Notes: generated from the letters alone by a model not told the origin. Counted from the stretch's first letter, positions 35,201-46,735 are shown. The stretch is 64,000 bases of DNA from Chelonoidis abingdonii (GCF_003597395.2 NC_133782.1:5869697-5933696), one strand, 5' to 3'. Numbers and translations: made by a program.

Positions 35201-38200
35201 GGGGGACGGACATCTGGCATCCTGATCTTCTGTCCTGTCCTGCCACTGGGGGTTTCTGGCCACCCCTCAGCACGGGGACTGGGATTTCTGCTCCCTTTGT
35301 GCCACAGGAGACGTACAAAGACGCTGCAGAGGGCAGGGAATGAATGTAACATGGTTCATACCCAAGGGGAAGGAAGCTGTGTGGGAGACATCAGAAAACA
35401 GCATGTGTGTCTGATGTGACTAGTTCAGGGAGCGACATTCTACATTAAGGAAGAGAAATCGACATCAAAGAGCAGCGCCTCCAGTCCTGGGGCGCATGCC
35501 CCCGCAGTGGGCGTGGGTGAAGCTAGCAAACTGTGCTGCTGGCTTGTATGTGTGCAGCCACAATATACATTACTGAACTGAAATCCACATCAAAGGGCAG
35601 CTCCTTGCATACTGGTGAGCATCAGCACTGGAAATTAGCAAACCTTTTCTCTGGCGTTTGCCTGGGCATCCCTCGCACCAGGTGTTCGGTGGTCTAAGCA
35701 GGACTGGGTTACAGATGACGAAATCTTTTCAAAACAAAGGAAATGGTTGGTTGGACACTGCATCCAGCCCCACGTCCAGGCTCACGTGAGCAAACACAGT
35801 TATGCATCAATATAACCCACTAAACGCCATTCCTAAGAAATGCCAGATCATACAACTTCAGCAACACCCAAGCAAGTGAGAAATATGCAAATTAAACCTG
35901 CCGGCAGGTGGGGGATAGTCGCTTTCCCCTCTTTACATAGAGGGGGGCACCGGAGAGCTGCAGGTCGCCTAGTGCCTGTGCTGGTATGTGCAAACGCTGA
36001 TCTGTGCCTGTGCATTACCCTAGCCCATGCAGGTTGTTCCTGCTGCAGCAGGTAGCTCTTTTTCTAGGAAAAAGCATATTTCTCTCTTGCGCACCCTGGG
36101 CACTGGCCACCCCATTTTTACTTGCTAGTTATCGGGGGGGCTGGAGTTTTTTTCACTGTCTTTTTTTTTTTTTTTTTTTTTTTACCTGCCTTAGGAGGTT
36201 TTACTGGTGCCCATCACTCCCATATCACACCACCTTCTGCATAAAACAGAGTCGTGCCCGTAAGCCCATCTGGGTCAGATTCTTAGCTGACGTCGATCAG
36301 CATAGCTCTGTTGAAGTCAGTGCAGTGCTGCCAATTGACCCCTGCTGAGGACCTGACCCTCTGTCACTTATCCCTTGGCGCATGCTATGGCTAAACATAG
36401 CCAGCTGCAGCCGCACAGTGCAGAGCCCAGCACAGTCGGCACTGCCCATTTAGATGCACTATTGGGCTTTACTCTGACTCACCTCGTCTCAATGCCTCTC
36501 GGGGCCTGGGAGCAGCGAGGGTCTGTCCTGGGGGGCTCTGCCGCTCTGATCGGCCATTTGTCTTTCTTGCAGCTGGTACTTCAGAGGAATCAGTCGAAAC
36601 GAGGCCCAGCAGCTCCTTCTTTCACCACCCAATCAACATGGCTCCTTCCTCATCCGCGACAGTGAGAGTAGCCAGGGGGAGTATTCTCTGTCAGGTAACC
36701 CCGAGCACACCGTGGCGTCCGGCCTGCTGCTCTGCTGCTGTCTGGTTCATTTCTGCCTTCGTGCCACAAATGGGGCTCAGCGCTGCCCAGGAGCAGCTGG
36801 TGGGGTGGGGAAGAGAAGATGGTTGTGAGCTACCTTGCCACCTACCTCCATCCTGGGGCTGGCCAGAGGCCAAACTGATCCCTGACACAATTTAGAGCAG
36901 CCTCAAGGCACTTCTTGGCAGGGTCAGTTTTACGTTCTCTCTCGGTCGCGCTTCCCTGGGCTGTGCCAGGCTCTACTAGAGATTTGGTAAGATGAGGGGA
37001 AAGGGAAGCAATCAGCATGTACCACATGCAAGTGGGAGAAGACCCTGGGCAAAGGAACATTCTGCCCGAGGACCTGGGCTCACCAATGTGCAGGAAAGAG
37101 CAGGGATGTGTTTAAAGTGGTTTATAGCATCCTGTTAAGATGGATTCACTTCAGCTCTGAAAAGGGGCAGAAAGCCACTCCAGTGGCCACTGCATGCCCT
37201 GCATATCTATGCAAATATTGATCGCTGAATCATTGTGGGGAAGGAAAGTACAATGCTCTCATTCAGGGATATGAAAGCCATAAACAATTTACAGCTTCAT
37301 AAGATAGCTTCATAAGATGGCTTCATAGTCCTTAGCCGCAGGTTTTATTTCCAGTGGCTTGTTCTATTGTTCCGCGGGTTATATAAAAAGAGAAATTGCC
37401 GCTTTAAACTGTCAGGGCCTGATTCAGATCTCATTTACAGTGATGTAAATTCATAGATTTTAACACAAGAGGAGCCCATTTTAATCACTTAGTCTGACCT
37501 TTGGCATGACACAAGATAAAGAACTTCACCCAATAATTTCTGCATTACGCCCATAAACTCTGTTTGCAAATTAGCATACAGTGATAGTCAGTCTTGACTT
37601 AGACTTCAAGTGATTGGAGATTGCATCATGTCCCTGGGTAAATTGTTACAATGGTTAATTACCCTCACTGTTAAAAATATACCTCTCCAGTCTGAATTTG
37701 TCCAGCGTTAGCTATCAACCATTGGCCTTGGTCTGCTAGATTAAGAGCTGTCTACTACCTAATCTCTGCCGTCTGTTAGTATTTAGAGACCATTTATAGA
37801 CCAAGTCACCTGCTAACAACCTCTTGGATAAACTATCGCGATTGAGCTTCGTTAGTGTGGAAGTTGTTACACTGGGGTAAATGGGAACAGAACTGAGGCC
37901 AGAACCAGCAACGCTCAGGGGAGGGGACTAGTGCTGGTTGCATGGGTGACTGAACTCTGTTTCAATTTCTCCTTTGTTTTTTTCCCTCGCAGTCCGTAAT
38001 CATGCTAAAGTTAGTCATTTCCGGATCTGCAAAGGGCCTGACGGAGGGCTGTACATACAGAAGGGATGCCCTTTTCCCAACCTGGAGGAACTGCTCACCT
38101 TTTACACAGTAAATTGGAAAGTTGTACAGAGCCCCTTGTTACAACCCTGCATCCCTAAGGTCTGTGTACACAACACTAGTGTCAGCTAGTTTCTTTTACT

Positions 38201-41200
38201 CTTACCCTCATCTTAACCCTGATGTTCACCATTTGGTTGCTGGCCTGGACCATTCTCTTGCTTCATTATTTCATTTTAGTCTTGTGACTTAAGGTATGTC
38301 TACGCTACCCGCCGGATCGGCAGGTAGCAATCGATTTATCGGGGATTGATATATTGGGTTTCATCTGGAGGTGATATATCGATCCCCGAACGCGCTCCCG
38401 TAGACTCCGAAACTCCCCCAGGGCAAGTGGCAGTAGCGGAGTCAACGGGGGAGCTGCGGTCGTCGATCTCGTGCCAGGAGGATGGGAGGGAAGTCTAAAT
38501 AAGATATGTCGACATCAGCTATGCTATTCCTGTAGCTGAAGTTGCGTATCTTACATCGACCCCACCCCCTACTGTAGACCAGGCATTATTCTGTGGTTGT
38601 GCTGGGGTAGGAAGCAGGTGATTTGCTGGGGGACATGCTGCGGTTAGAACAGAGGCATTCTGAAGGACCCCGCAGGCGGTTTCCTATAGAACTGCTTGCA
38701 TTTTTTATTTTATTTTTTGGTCAAAACTTTTTTTTTTTTTTTTTTGTCGCCAAAACAAAAATTAATCAGAAAACCACAAAAATTCTCCAGTGGGAGAAAT
38801 GGGGCCAGAATGAAAAAAAATCTGCCTTCATTCTGTGAAAAAATGTTGAAAATGAAAATGTTTTATTCAGCATTTTTTCACAGAAATGTGTCCATAATTT
38901 TTGAGCAGCTCTATTTTTGACGCTTTATTAAATGAAAAGTTTGTGTCCTTTAATATAGCTGCCTTCTTATCCGTCCATCAGCCTCTTTGCTTTCAGGCTT
39001 TGTTGTTAATTATAAGGTAAAGAAGTCTCTCTTGTTCTGGGGCTTTTATCTGGTTTGGTTTCCCTTTCTTCAAGTTGAATTGCACAGGGCTTTCTCAAAT
39101 GCTCACTCCATACTCAAGGCCAGCTTTAAGGTCATTGGTTCCAGTTCAGACTGAAAAAGAATTTTGAAATGTAGGAATTTTCCCTGGAACATAAACTCCA
39201 AGTTTCAACCAGCTCTACTGAGAAATTTAATTTGCAGGGGACAGAGACCTATATCTTCACTGAGCACCCTCTTAACATACAAATTAATATTAATGGTGCA
39301 GGTGGAAAGGTCTCTCCTAGGGATCTGAGTGGTTGCTGTCCACTGCATACCCCTTCCAGCAGCTTCTCTGCCTTCACGCTTCCTGCGAGACCTAACTGCC
39401 TCCTGAGAGAGACCAGAGCCCTCAGTATCCCTTGAGGATTTGTAGTTCCTGGTCCTAAAATGGTGACAGATTCCTGCAGTCTCAAAGTTCTGTTCTCATG
39501 GACATCTCTGGCTTCCAAATGTGCCCAGTACTCCAAAGGCAGCAGCCACTGCAAAGGATTCTGGGACACATCTGAGGGTCAGAAGTGCACACGGAGAATC
39601 AGAATGAAGAGACGCTGTTTGGGATTGGCCTGGATGCTGACTTCGGTTGCTTTCTCAGCCTATGCCCAAGTTTGCCCTGGTTCATAAAGCTGCCTCTACC
39701 TGACGGCGCAGGCCTGAAATGAAATGGTCTATGTGTCTATACGTTTAATACAGACCCCTCTGGTGAGAGATGCATGGGAACGGCCCCGTTCAGAATTCAT
39801 CCTCAGGAGGAAACTAGGGGAAGGATACTTCGGAGAGGTGTGGGAAGGATTGTGGAAGAACATGGTGCCAGTTGCCATCAAAATCATAAAACAAGGTGTG
39901 TGGACATGAAGGCAAGGAACATTAACCATGCGCCACCTCGTCTCTTTCACTCACTGCCATGAAAGATCTCTCCAGTCCGTTTCATTTCCCCCTTGATCAC
40001 CCAACCTCTCATGTAAACAATCAGACTGAATAAACTAACTGTATATAGGACCTCCTGCCTGGTATAGTCGGGCAACCCTAACTCATCAGGCTACTTGCCT
40101 GTAACACACCTGCACACACCCATTTGAAAATCCGGTCCCATCTACGCTGAGGCCTTTACAACATAACTCCTCCCCACCCCCAGTCCCCCATCACTCTGGA
40201 GGCTTCATGGTAATACACTGCACTATTGTGTGGAACAGGGGCTCTCAACCTTTCCAGATGACTTCTCCCCCTTTCAGGAGTCTGATTTGTCTTGTGTACA
40301 CCTAAGTTTCACCTCACTTAACAACTCCTTGCTTACAAAATCAGACATAAAAACACAAGTGTCACAGCTCACTGGTACTGAACAATTGCCGACTTCTCAT
40401 TTTTATGAGATAATTATCAAATAAACCAATTGGAATATAAACATTGTGTTTACATTTCAGTGTGTTGTATATAGAGCAGTATAAACAACTCATTGTCTGT
40501 ATGGAATTTTAGTTCATACAGACTTCACTAGTGCTGTTTATGTAGCCTCTTGTAAAACTAGGCAAATATCTAGATGTGTTGATGTACCCCATGCAGGGCC
40601 AGTGCTTCCATTAGGTGACCCTAGGCTGTCGCCTAGGGCACCAGGATTCGGGGAGCGGCATTTTGTGCGCTCCCCACAGGACGCACGGGAGCTTCCAGTT
40701 CCACTCCCGTCGTGCCACAGAAGAAGGACCTTCTGCCTATGTGCTACGGAAAACAGTGGCAGGCAGTTGAGCAGCTCAATGACTGCCGCTGTCGCCTGCA
40801 GCATTTCGGCGGAGGGTCCTTCTTCGGTGGCGCAATGGAAGCAGAACCGGAAGCTCCCGTGCACTCCGTGGGGGGCGCACAAAATGCCTCCCCCCAAATT
40901 CTGCCTAGGGCACCAGAAACCCTGGCTCCGCTCCTGACCCCCTGGGAGATCTCTGCGTCCCCCCAGGGGTAGGCTTACCCCAGGTTGAGAACCACTAGAA
41001 TGGAAGTCCCTGCTGCACTCAGCCAGCTACCTGAAAATGGCATCTCAGTCCTAACGAGAACAACCTCAATAAATGTTAGTATTGACCTATGAGGGAATGG
41101 GGTGCATGAATGCTGAGGGGTGGGGTTGGGGCTGAAAAGCTCCCACAGTCACACACACAAAGCCAAGATATGAATGGCAGGATGAACTTAGCAAGAAACT

Positions 41201-44200
41201 TACCCCGGCAATGTCTCGGCTTCCTCCACAGCTGACATGAAGGCGGAAGATTTCACCAAAGAGATTCAGAACCTGAAGCGGCTGAAACACGAGAGGTTGA
41301 TCCAGCTCCATGCTGTCTGCTCTGTGGGCGAGCCCCTGTACATCGTCACCGAACTCATGAGGAAAGGCAACCTGCAGAGTTACCTCAGCAGTCAGTACCA
41401 CCCTGCCTTTACTGCCTAGCCCCCCGGGGAGTCAGCCGGGTGGCACTGCCGCTCTAGGTACTCGAGTATCCTGGCACTTGAGAGCACCTTGAAGGGACTG
41501 CAAGGCCCAGCCGAGTTCCTCTGCCCTGCCCAAATTAAAACGGCAACAACGCACTAATGTTAAGAGGCAGCCCGCCAAGCTCTGCTCTCGTTTACATTGG
41601 GGCGAAGGCAGGACAGCTCCACCCCAATCGATGGAGCAATTCCATGCTTGCACCAGTGTAAGGGAAAGCAGAATTTGGCCCCAGGTACATTCTAATTCAC
41701 CCTATATGGGCCAGGGACAATTCGCCATTTTAAATTTTAAACCTGTTATAGAGGCCCTCACCCCTATCATCGGTAACCACACAACAGGCCTCTGCAGAAA
41801 AGCTGCAGTTGTCCTAAGCACCCAGATCTGAATGTAAAGCCTGGTCTTCGCACTGTTTTTGGCACTGGTATAACTCACTTGGTTGGGGGTGATTGTTTTA
41901 CTGAAATAGATATACCAAAATAATATCTCGTGTGGGTTATAGCTGTATAATGCTGTCTTATTCCAGTACCATTTATTCCCCCTTTATGGAGGGTGGTACT
42001 GCTCAGACTATACCAGAGTAGTGAAAGTGGTACAACTTGTGTATGTCGACAAGGCATAGGCTTCCTCAAAACTCCTGCAGGTTTGACCTCCTGCCGTTGC
42101 TTAACGCCCCTCTCTAAGAAGAGCTGCTGTGGTGTGTTGAGACATTTACGCAATCCGAATGGCATGCAACTTTGTTGTTCACCGACTCCAAAGGTGGTTG
42201 TTTCACCGGGGGAGTGAGAGAGGGAGTTTTCAGCTCCCCAGCCTGCTCGACCACAACCCCAGTTGGAAGCGAATTGCCAAAACTTGAGCATCTGAAACTG
42301 ATAAAAGGGCAAGTCTCCTGTCACCACCTCGATAAGTCAGCCCTGAAGCTGCACAAAGAACATGCCTGTGGTGTTATTTCTCTCGTTCTTTTCTTTCACT
42401 CCCCCAACCAGGAAATAGTCATTAGGGAAACAAGTCACACAGCTCACAGCTGGGACCTGTTCTTTTCTAGGTAACATCCTCCATTGACTAATGGGACCTC
42501 TTTTGGGGGAATGGGTCCAGCAGGGCTCATTATCCTAGGAGCAGCGACTCCCAAGTACGATGGGTTCTGAAACACAATTCCCAGCCAAGAGTTAGACTCT
42601 GTGGCTCTTACTCCTAACAGTAAACTACTTACAAGGAGCATCTTCCTCACTGCAACAGAGGCCATAGGGGTCCAGTGCCTGCCAAGCTCTGAAACGTGCT
42701 TAACTTGACAGACGTGGAAGTCAAGGGCAACCTGTGCATGCTCAAAGTTAAGCATGTGAGCGAGTGCTTTGCAGAGGTAGTGGCCGAATAACGAAGGCTA
42801 CACACGTTCATAACACGAGTGTTTATTTTGTCAGTTCCTAGTGGCGGGTCTTTTTCCCAACAAGGATGTACCGATTCCATAACGTGCTCTGTGAGGGTTT
42901 TAATGGATCAGTCTAAAACAGAAAGTGATTTTGATCCTTCGATCACTGGTTTAACAGGTCTGGAAGGGAGGGCTCTGAGCACGCTCCACCTGATCAGCAT
43001 TGCTTGCCAGGTGGCCGATGGGATGACGTACCTTGAAGAACAGCACATTGTTCACAGGGACTTGGCCGCTAGGAACATCCTTGTGGGAGACAACCTCACC
43101 TGCAAAATCGCTGATTTTGGACTTGCCAGGCTTCTCAAGGTCAGTCTGCTGGAAGCTGTTGGTCCCTTTGCCTTGCTTATTTCCACATTCCCTTCCTTGT
43201 CCCCAAGGGGCTCCCAGTTTCAAAGCTGCAGTTCACACTGGAACCTGCTAGCCCACCCTTGAGGCTTCTACAAGGTGGCACCATCCTACTAGCTGGTTAA
43301 ACCTAGCGACAGCTGATTAACTGGCTCGGGGATTGGGTTTGAATGCTACAGAACAGATAACTCCACCTCTCCCCAAACACTGACTCTCTTACGTCCGCTC
43401 AGTCCCTGCCTGCCTAGAGGATGAGAAACTAGCGCCCGGGATCCAACCTTGGCTGACCCAGGCTGACAATGCCCAGAGCAGCCAGACCGAGGTACTGAAA
43501 CATGGTCTCCAGTTACATCGCGTGTGGCAGGACACATTTTGATACCTGCTCTGCTCAGCTGTCCCAGGTCTCTGCCAAATCAGTGTCGGCATTGAAACCA
43601 GTGCACTATCGGAGAGAGAGAGCTGTGGGGCTAGTAGGGGTTACTTGAGAGAGCAGTTTAGGCCTCTCCTGCCCCCGAGCCTTTGAGAGGGGGGATATTG
43701 TTTGTTATTTTCCCTTTGCTCATGGCCTGTCTCCTGTCGCTTTTTAGGACGATATTTATTCCACCAGCGGCAGCACCAAGATCCCAGTGAAGTGGACAGC
43801 CCCAGAAGTAGCAAACTACCGCACCTACTCGCTGAAGTCCGATGTTTGGTCCTATGGGATCCTGCTCTATGAAGTCTTCACGTACGGGCAGACCCCGTAT
43901 GAAGGTATGGTGCCCACCCTTCCCCCTCCTCTTTGTCCGGCCGTGCTGCCTTCGGGGGATACCATGCCACGCTCTGGCTGAGAACACCCTTCATGGTGTG
44001 TCTACACAAGAAACGTGGCTGCGTCGCAACGCTCAGAGCCCAGGTCAACTGACCCGGGCTCGCACTGCAGGGCCAAGTGTAGATATTCAGGCTCAGGCTG
44101 GAGCCCAGGCTCTGAAACCTGGTGAGGAGGGAGAGTCTCGCAACTCCGACCTGAGCCTAGAGTGACCAGACAGCGAGTGTGAAAAATCGAGACAGGAGGT

Positions 44201-44962
44201 GGGGGGGTAATAGGAGCCTGTATAAGAGAAAGACTCAAACCTCAGGAATGTCCCTATAAAATCAAAACATCTGGTCACTCTACCTGAGCCCTAATATCTC
44301 CCCAGCTATTTTCAGCCCCCTGGCACAAGCCCTGCCAGTCTGAGTCAATTGCCCCAGACTGAGATTGGTTTGGTTTTTTGCAGTGTAGATGTGTCCTCAT
44401 TGTGCTCCCCTTACACAAGGCTGCTGTCCTCTGGCTCCCCACCTCACGGACACCCAGCAGACCTCCCTGATGAAACGTGCTCCCCTGCCCTGTCATCCAG
44501 CCTTGCTGCTGGGAGAGGAGACTTTCAGCACAGTGCGTGGAGCAGCTACTGCACGGCCAGGAGGCAGCCTTGAGAGTTGCTTAAGATGGGTTTCACTGCA
44601 CATGAGAGGTGCACTTGATGAGGGATCGAATGGTGCTGGAGAAGCCATTCCATACTGGCAGTTGCTCAGGCTGGCTAGACTCTTCACAGCCAGCCTGAGC
44701 CATTTTGCGGGATGAACTCCACAATGTGATGGTGAATAGGGTCACTGGAGTTTCTTGTTTCCTTACAGGAATGACGAACCAAGAAACCATACAGCAAATC
44801 AGCATGGGTTACCGCCTCCCCCGGCCAAGCACTTGCCCTCCTGAGATCTATGGCGTCATGCTGGAGTGTTGGAAGGGTAACGCTGAGGAGCGGCCCACCT
44901 TTCTCGCTCTGAGAGAGAAACTCTGCTCCATTTACAGACGGCTGCACAATTCACTGTCCTGA
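28847..44962 (+). CDS. SRMS: SRMS non-receptor tyrosine kinase, complete
   Basis: Cytoplasmic Src-like kinase of the BRK family. Eight coding exons: 28847-29202, 36573-36694, 37993-38159, 39754-39895, 41232-41390, 42958-43139, 43748-43904, 44769-44962. All phases agree, giving 492 codons against 488 in human SRMS. Domains: SH3 about residues 55-112, SH2 120-215, kinase about 230-485. Key residues: glycine loop [11 protein letters not shown] lysine K258, helix-C E273, HRDLAARN with D350, DFG D368, activation-loop Y380; K258 and Y380 have the same numbers as in human SRMS. There is no Gly at position 2 and no C-terminal regulatory tyrosine, as in known SRMS. The Met at 28847 was chosen because [20 protein letters not shown] matches the human start; an in-frame ATG at 28787 would add 20 residues. 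PTK6 follows in the same orientation. Confidence 0.97.
32018..32642. mobile_element. hAT-like non-autonomous element
   Basis: Inverted ends: 'tagggcccaaccaaattcat' on the left and 'catgaatttggcagggcccc' on the right. Subterminal parts also pair ('aaatcataaattttatgatc' and the 'agatttcacggtctgtgatg' block). The middle contains two related GC-rich arms ('ttctgtgctgctgctgg' twice). No clean target-site duplication was found. Confidence 0.65.
34045..34180 (-). repeat. Old interspersed repeat, antisense copy
   Basis: Reads 'attgtaagcttcttgggggc', 'agggactgtctctttctgag', 'gtacagcccctagcacagtg' and 'caaataaataatgtaat', the reverse of the repeat at 22465-22605 and 23520-23650. Confidence 0.55.
36573..36694 (+). 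CDS. SRMS: SRMS exon 2: SH2, first half
   Basis: Encodes [20 protein letters not shown] and the phosphotyrosine-binding FLIRDSES, whose Arg contacts phosphotyrosine. 122 nt, exactly the length of the matching PTK6 exon. Phase 2 in, phase 1 out. Confidence 0.96.
37440..37860 (-). repeat. CR1 LINE 3'-end fragment (antisense)
   Basis: Ordered blocks 'cacccaataatttctgcatt', 'aattgttacaatggttaatt', 'ccagtctgaatttgtccagc' and 'gaccaagtcacctgctaaca' read as a reversed CR1 3' region. It lies in SRMS intron 2. Confidence 0.65.
37993..38159 (+). CDS. SRMS: SRMS exon 3: SH2, second half
   Basis: Encodes [20 protein letters not shown], then [18 protein letters not shown] and PLLQPCIPK. Phase 1 in, phase 0 out. 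The open frame running past the donor ('gtctgt') is intronic. Confidence 0.95.
38293..38583 (-). repeat. MITE, related to the 7236 element
   Basis: Starts 'aggtatgtctacgctacccg' and ends near 'ctactgtagacc'. It contains 'gatatatcgatcccc' and 'gatatgtcgacatcagctat' motifs. Relative to 7236-7528 it is in the opposite orientation. Confidence 0.55.
39754..39895 (+). CDS. SRMS: SRMS exon 4: linker and kinase glycine loop
   Basis: Encodes the linker [10 protein letters not shown], the glycine loop [13 protein letters not shown] and VAIKIIK with the ATP-binding lysine (residue 258). Acceptor 'ttaatacag', phase 0 in, phase 1 out. Confidence 0.96.
40236..40997. mobile_element. hAT element carrying a second hAT insertion
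   Basis: Inverted ends: CAGGGGCTCTCAACCT (left) and AGGTTGAGAACCACTA (right). Flanking 8-mers GTGTGGAA (40228-40235) and GAATGGAA (40998-41005) match at 6 of 8 positions, as expected for an aged duplication. The interval 40594-40936 is a separate nested element. It lies in SRMS intron 4. Confidence 0.75.
40594..40936. mobile_element. Nested hAT MITE
   Basis: Ends CAGGGCCAGTGC (left) and GCTCCGCTCCTG (right), flanked by ACCCCATG (40586-40593) and ACCCCCTG (40937-40944), 7 of 8 identical. Same family as 53582-53804: shared 'gtcgcctagggc' near the left end and 'cctagggcaccaraaaccct' near the right end. Open frames inside it are shadows. Confidence 0.82.
41232..41390 (+). CDS. SRMS: SRMS exon 5: kinase N-lobe, helix C
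   Basis: Encodes [20 protein letters not shown] with the helix-C Glu (residue 273), and the hinge segment [12 protein letters not shown]. Donor A|gtcagt at 41391; the join to 42958 gives SSLEGRAL, matching the length of human SRMS. Confidence 0.94.
41391..42957. other. SRMS intron 5
   Basis: About 1.6 kb. About 41841-42056 resembles a MITE with 'ggcactggtataactcactt' near one end and 'gtatgtcgacaaggcatag' at the other. Nothing else recognised. Confidence 0.45.
42958..43139 (+). CDS. SRMS: SRMS exon 6: catalytic loop and DFG
   Basis: Encodes [20 protein letters not shown], the catalytic loop HRDLAARN, and [12 protein letters not shown]. The catalytic Asp and the metal-binding DFG are intact. 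Phase 1 in, phase 0 out. Confidence 0.97.
43748..43904 (+). CDS. SRMS: SRMS exon 7: activation loop
   Basis: Encodes [20 protein letters not shown] with the autophosphorylated tyrosine (residue 380), then [18 protein letters not shown]. Phase 0 in, phase 1 out. Confidence 0.97.
43990..44400. repeat. MITE interrupted by a younger MITE
   Basis: Outer ends 'atggtgtgtctacacaagaa' and 'tttgcagtgtagatgtgtcc' form a loose inverted pair. Internal 'gagcccagg' and 'ctgagccc' blocks are palindromic. The element at 44158-44282 lies inside it. SRMS intron 7. Confidence 0.55.
44158..44282. mobile_element. 125-bp hAT MITE with perfect 8-bp target duplication
   Basis: Perfect inverted ends TAGAGTGACCAGA and TCTGGTCACTCTA; direct repeats CCTGAGCC at 44150-44157 and 44283-44290. 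The interior has 'gtgtgaaaaatcgagacagg' and 'gtccctataaaatc', typical of a turtle MITE family I recognise but cannot name. Confidence 0.93.
44769..44962 (+). CDS. SRMS: SRMS exon 8: kinase C-lobe end and stop
   Basis: Encodes [39 protein letters not shown] and the tail [12 protein letters not shown], then TGA at 44960-44962. There is no C-terminal Src-type regulatory tyrosine motif, as in known SRMS. Confidence 0.97.
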
Positions 44963-45820
44963 TGGAAATGGCCTTACACCCCACTCCCATGATTATTTGG
45001 GGTTCCATTCCCACGCCCACCAAGTGTAGCTGCACTGCGGGGAGTATCCATTCCATTGGCAACCCATGCAGGACTTGAGTCCAGGGGGCATTCTTGTGTT
45101 GCACATTTCAGATGAAGATCCACAAGGCCTTCTTAGGAGGGACAGAAAACCATGTTCCATTTTGGAGAAGTTTAGCCTCCTTGCTATGGTCTGGCTGCTC
45201 CCTCCACTATTGAGGGAGCATGAATGAGGACTATTCATTGTAGATGTGGTACAGCAAAGATGTCACCCTGGGTATAAGAAGTTCTTAATCTAAACAGTAC
45301 GGCAGGATTTCACAAGCTACCCACTGCGTTGAAAGTGAAGTTTCCCATTTACTTTGTCTGTGTAAACTACTGATTGCTTTTGGGTTTATTCATGATGTGT
45401 GTCTAATTTATTTATTGATCAATGCATGTAAACCCACCCAGTTTTCACAGCATGTGCGGATAGTGTAACTCTTCAGTGTACTTGGTAATATCAGTGGCAG
45501 GATCAGACCTGACCGTATTGTAGTTCACAGCAAGAAAAAACCATGTAAATCCCTGCTTCCTCATGGGGGTTTGGAGACATCCAGGCATCCCACATATGAG
45601 CAGAATTTGAGTCTCAAATCTGCCTGGACTTTTCCCTCTATGCCTGGAACTGCCAATTACCACTCCCGCCATTCCCCACAATTTGGGGTTGTATTCCTCT
45701 AACCATCATCCTTCCTGCCCCCTCCCGGTGTATATTACTAAGCTCTCATTTGTCCCTCATTTAGACTGTAAGCTCTGCAGCAGAGTAACCTGGCTTCTCT
45801 ATGTTCCCCAACTGTGAAAC

Positions 45821-45826
45821 AATAAA
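45821..45826 (+). terminator. Candidate poly(A) signal of SRMS
   Basis: AATAAA about 860 bases after the SRMS stop, followed by 'tcatcatcatcatt'. It is the first canonical signal on the + strand that I see after the stop. Part of this stretch may belong to an old repeat. Confidence 0.35.
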
Positions 45827-46094
45827 TCATCATCATCATTAATTCATACTTCAGGGAGAGCTGAGCCTGATCTCCCTGTCTTTTAGCACCACTCAGTGGC
45901 TGCCTGAAGTATGACATTCTTTTTATTTAATTGCAAATGTTAACTGTAAATTTTCTGCTTCTTTAAATATAAGTATTTTAACCAACTTTCTCTGTTTTTA
46001 TCATCAAAGTATTGGAGGAGGATCTGTGAAGCTATTGGAAGGCTCTCAAGAGAATCTAGGAAGCGTCCTCTTAAAAAATAAAAACACACCAACT

Positions 46095-46735
46095 ATGTGT
46101 ATATCCATCTCTTACCATACTTCCTATCTTTCTTATGCATTGGGATAGTTTGCACTTGTGCCTTTAATAATGATGCTTTAAAAAACTGCCAAATGTCTTG
46201 AACTCTCTTTCCCCTTAGATTTGCTTCCCATGGGATCGTACCTACCAATTCCCTGGGTTTGCTAAACTCTTCCTTCTTGAAGTCCAGTGTCATCATTCTG
46301 CTGTTTTCCCTCCTACCATTCCTTAGAATCAAAAACTCTATCAACTTCATGATCATTTTCATCCAAGCCTCAACTTCTCAACCATTTCCCCCCTATTTAT
46401 CAGAATCCAGTGTAGAACAACCTCTCCCCTAGTTGCTTCCTCCACCTTCTGTAATAAAAAGTTGTCTCCAACGCATTCAAAGAACTTGTTGGATAATCTC
46501 CGGCCCTGCAGTATTATTTTCCCAACAGATGTCTGAGTAGCTGAAGTTTCCCATCACCACCAAGTGTTCTGCTTTGGATGATTTTGTTAGTTTTAAAAAA
46601 GCCACGTTCACTTGTTCTTCCTGGTTAGGTGGGTAGACACCTACCATGACATCAGCCTTGTTCTAACCCCATTTAGCCTTTCCCATCCATAGCCTTTTGA
46701 CAGGTCTGCCTCCGATTTCTCTCTTGATCTCAGTA
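46095..46735 (-). mobile_element. CR1 LINE, inverted 5' part
   Basis: On the reverse strand this reads as the CR1 endonuclease end ('gatgggaaacttcagctact', 'cagacatctgttggg') followed by the linker. The antisense frame 46093-46362 ends [11 protein letters not shown]. It directly abuts the sense-orientation reverse-transcriptase part of the same family. Confidence 0.75.

Larger units (their letters stand above)
29203..36572. other. SRMS intron 1
   Basis: About 7.4 kb, the largest SRMS intron. Holds an AT-rich block (about 30820-31070), a hAT-like element at 32018-32642, an antisense old repeat at 34045-34180, a T23 run at 36161-36183 and a second copy of the 6410 hairpin at about 36285-36345. 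A (GT)n stretch lies at 29941-29952. No coding sequence recognised. Confidence 0.6.
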
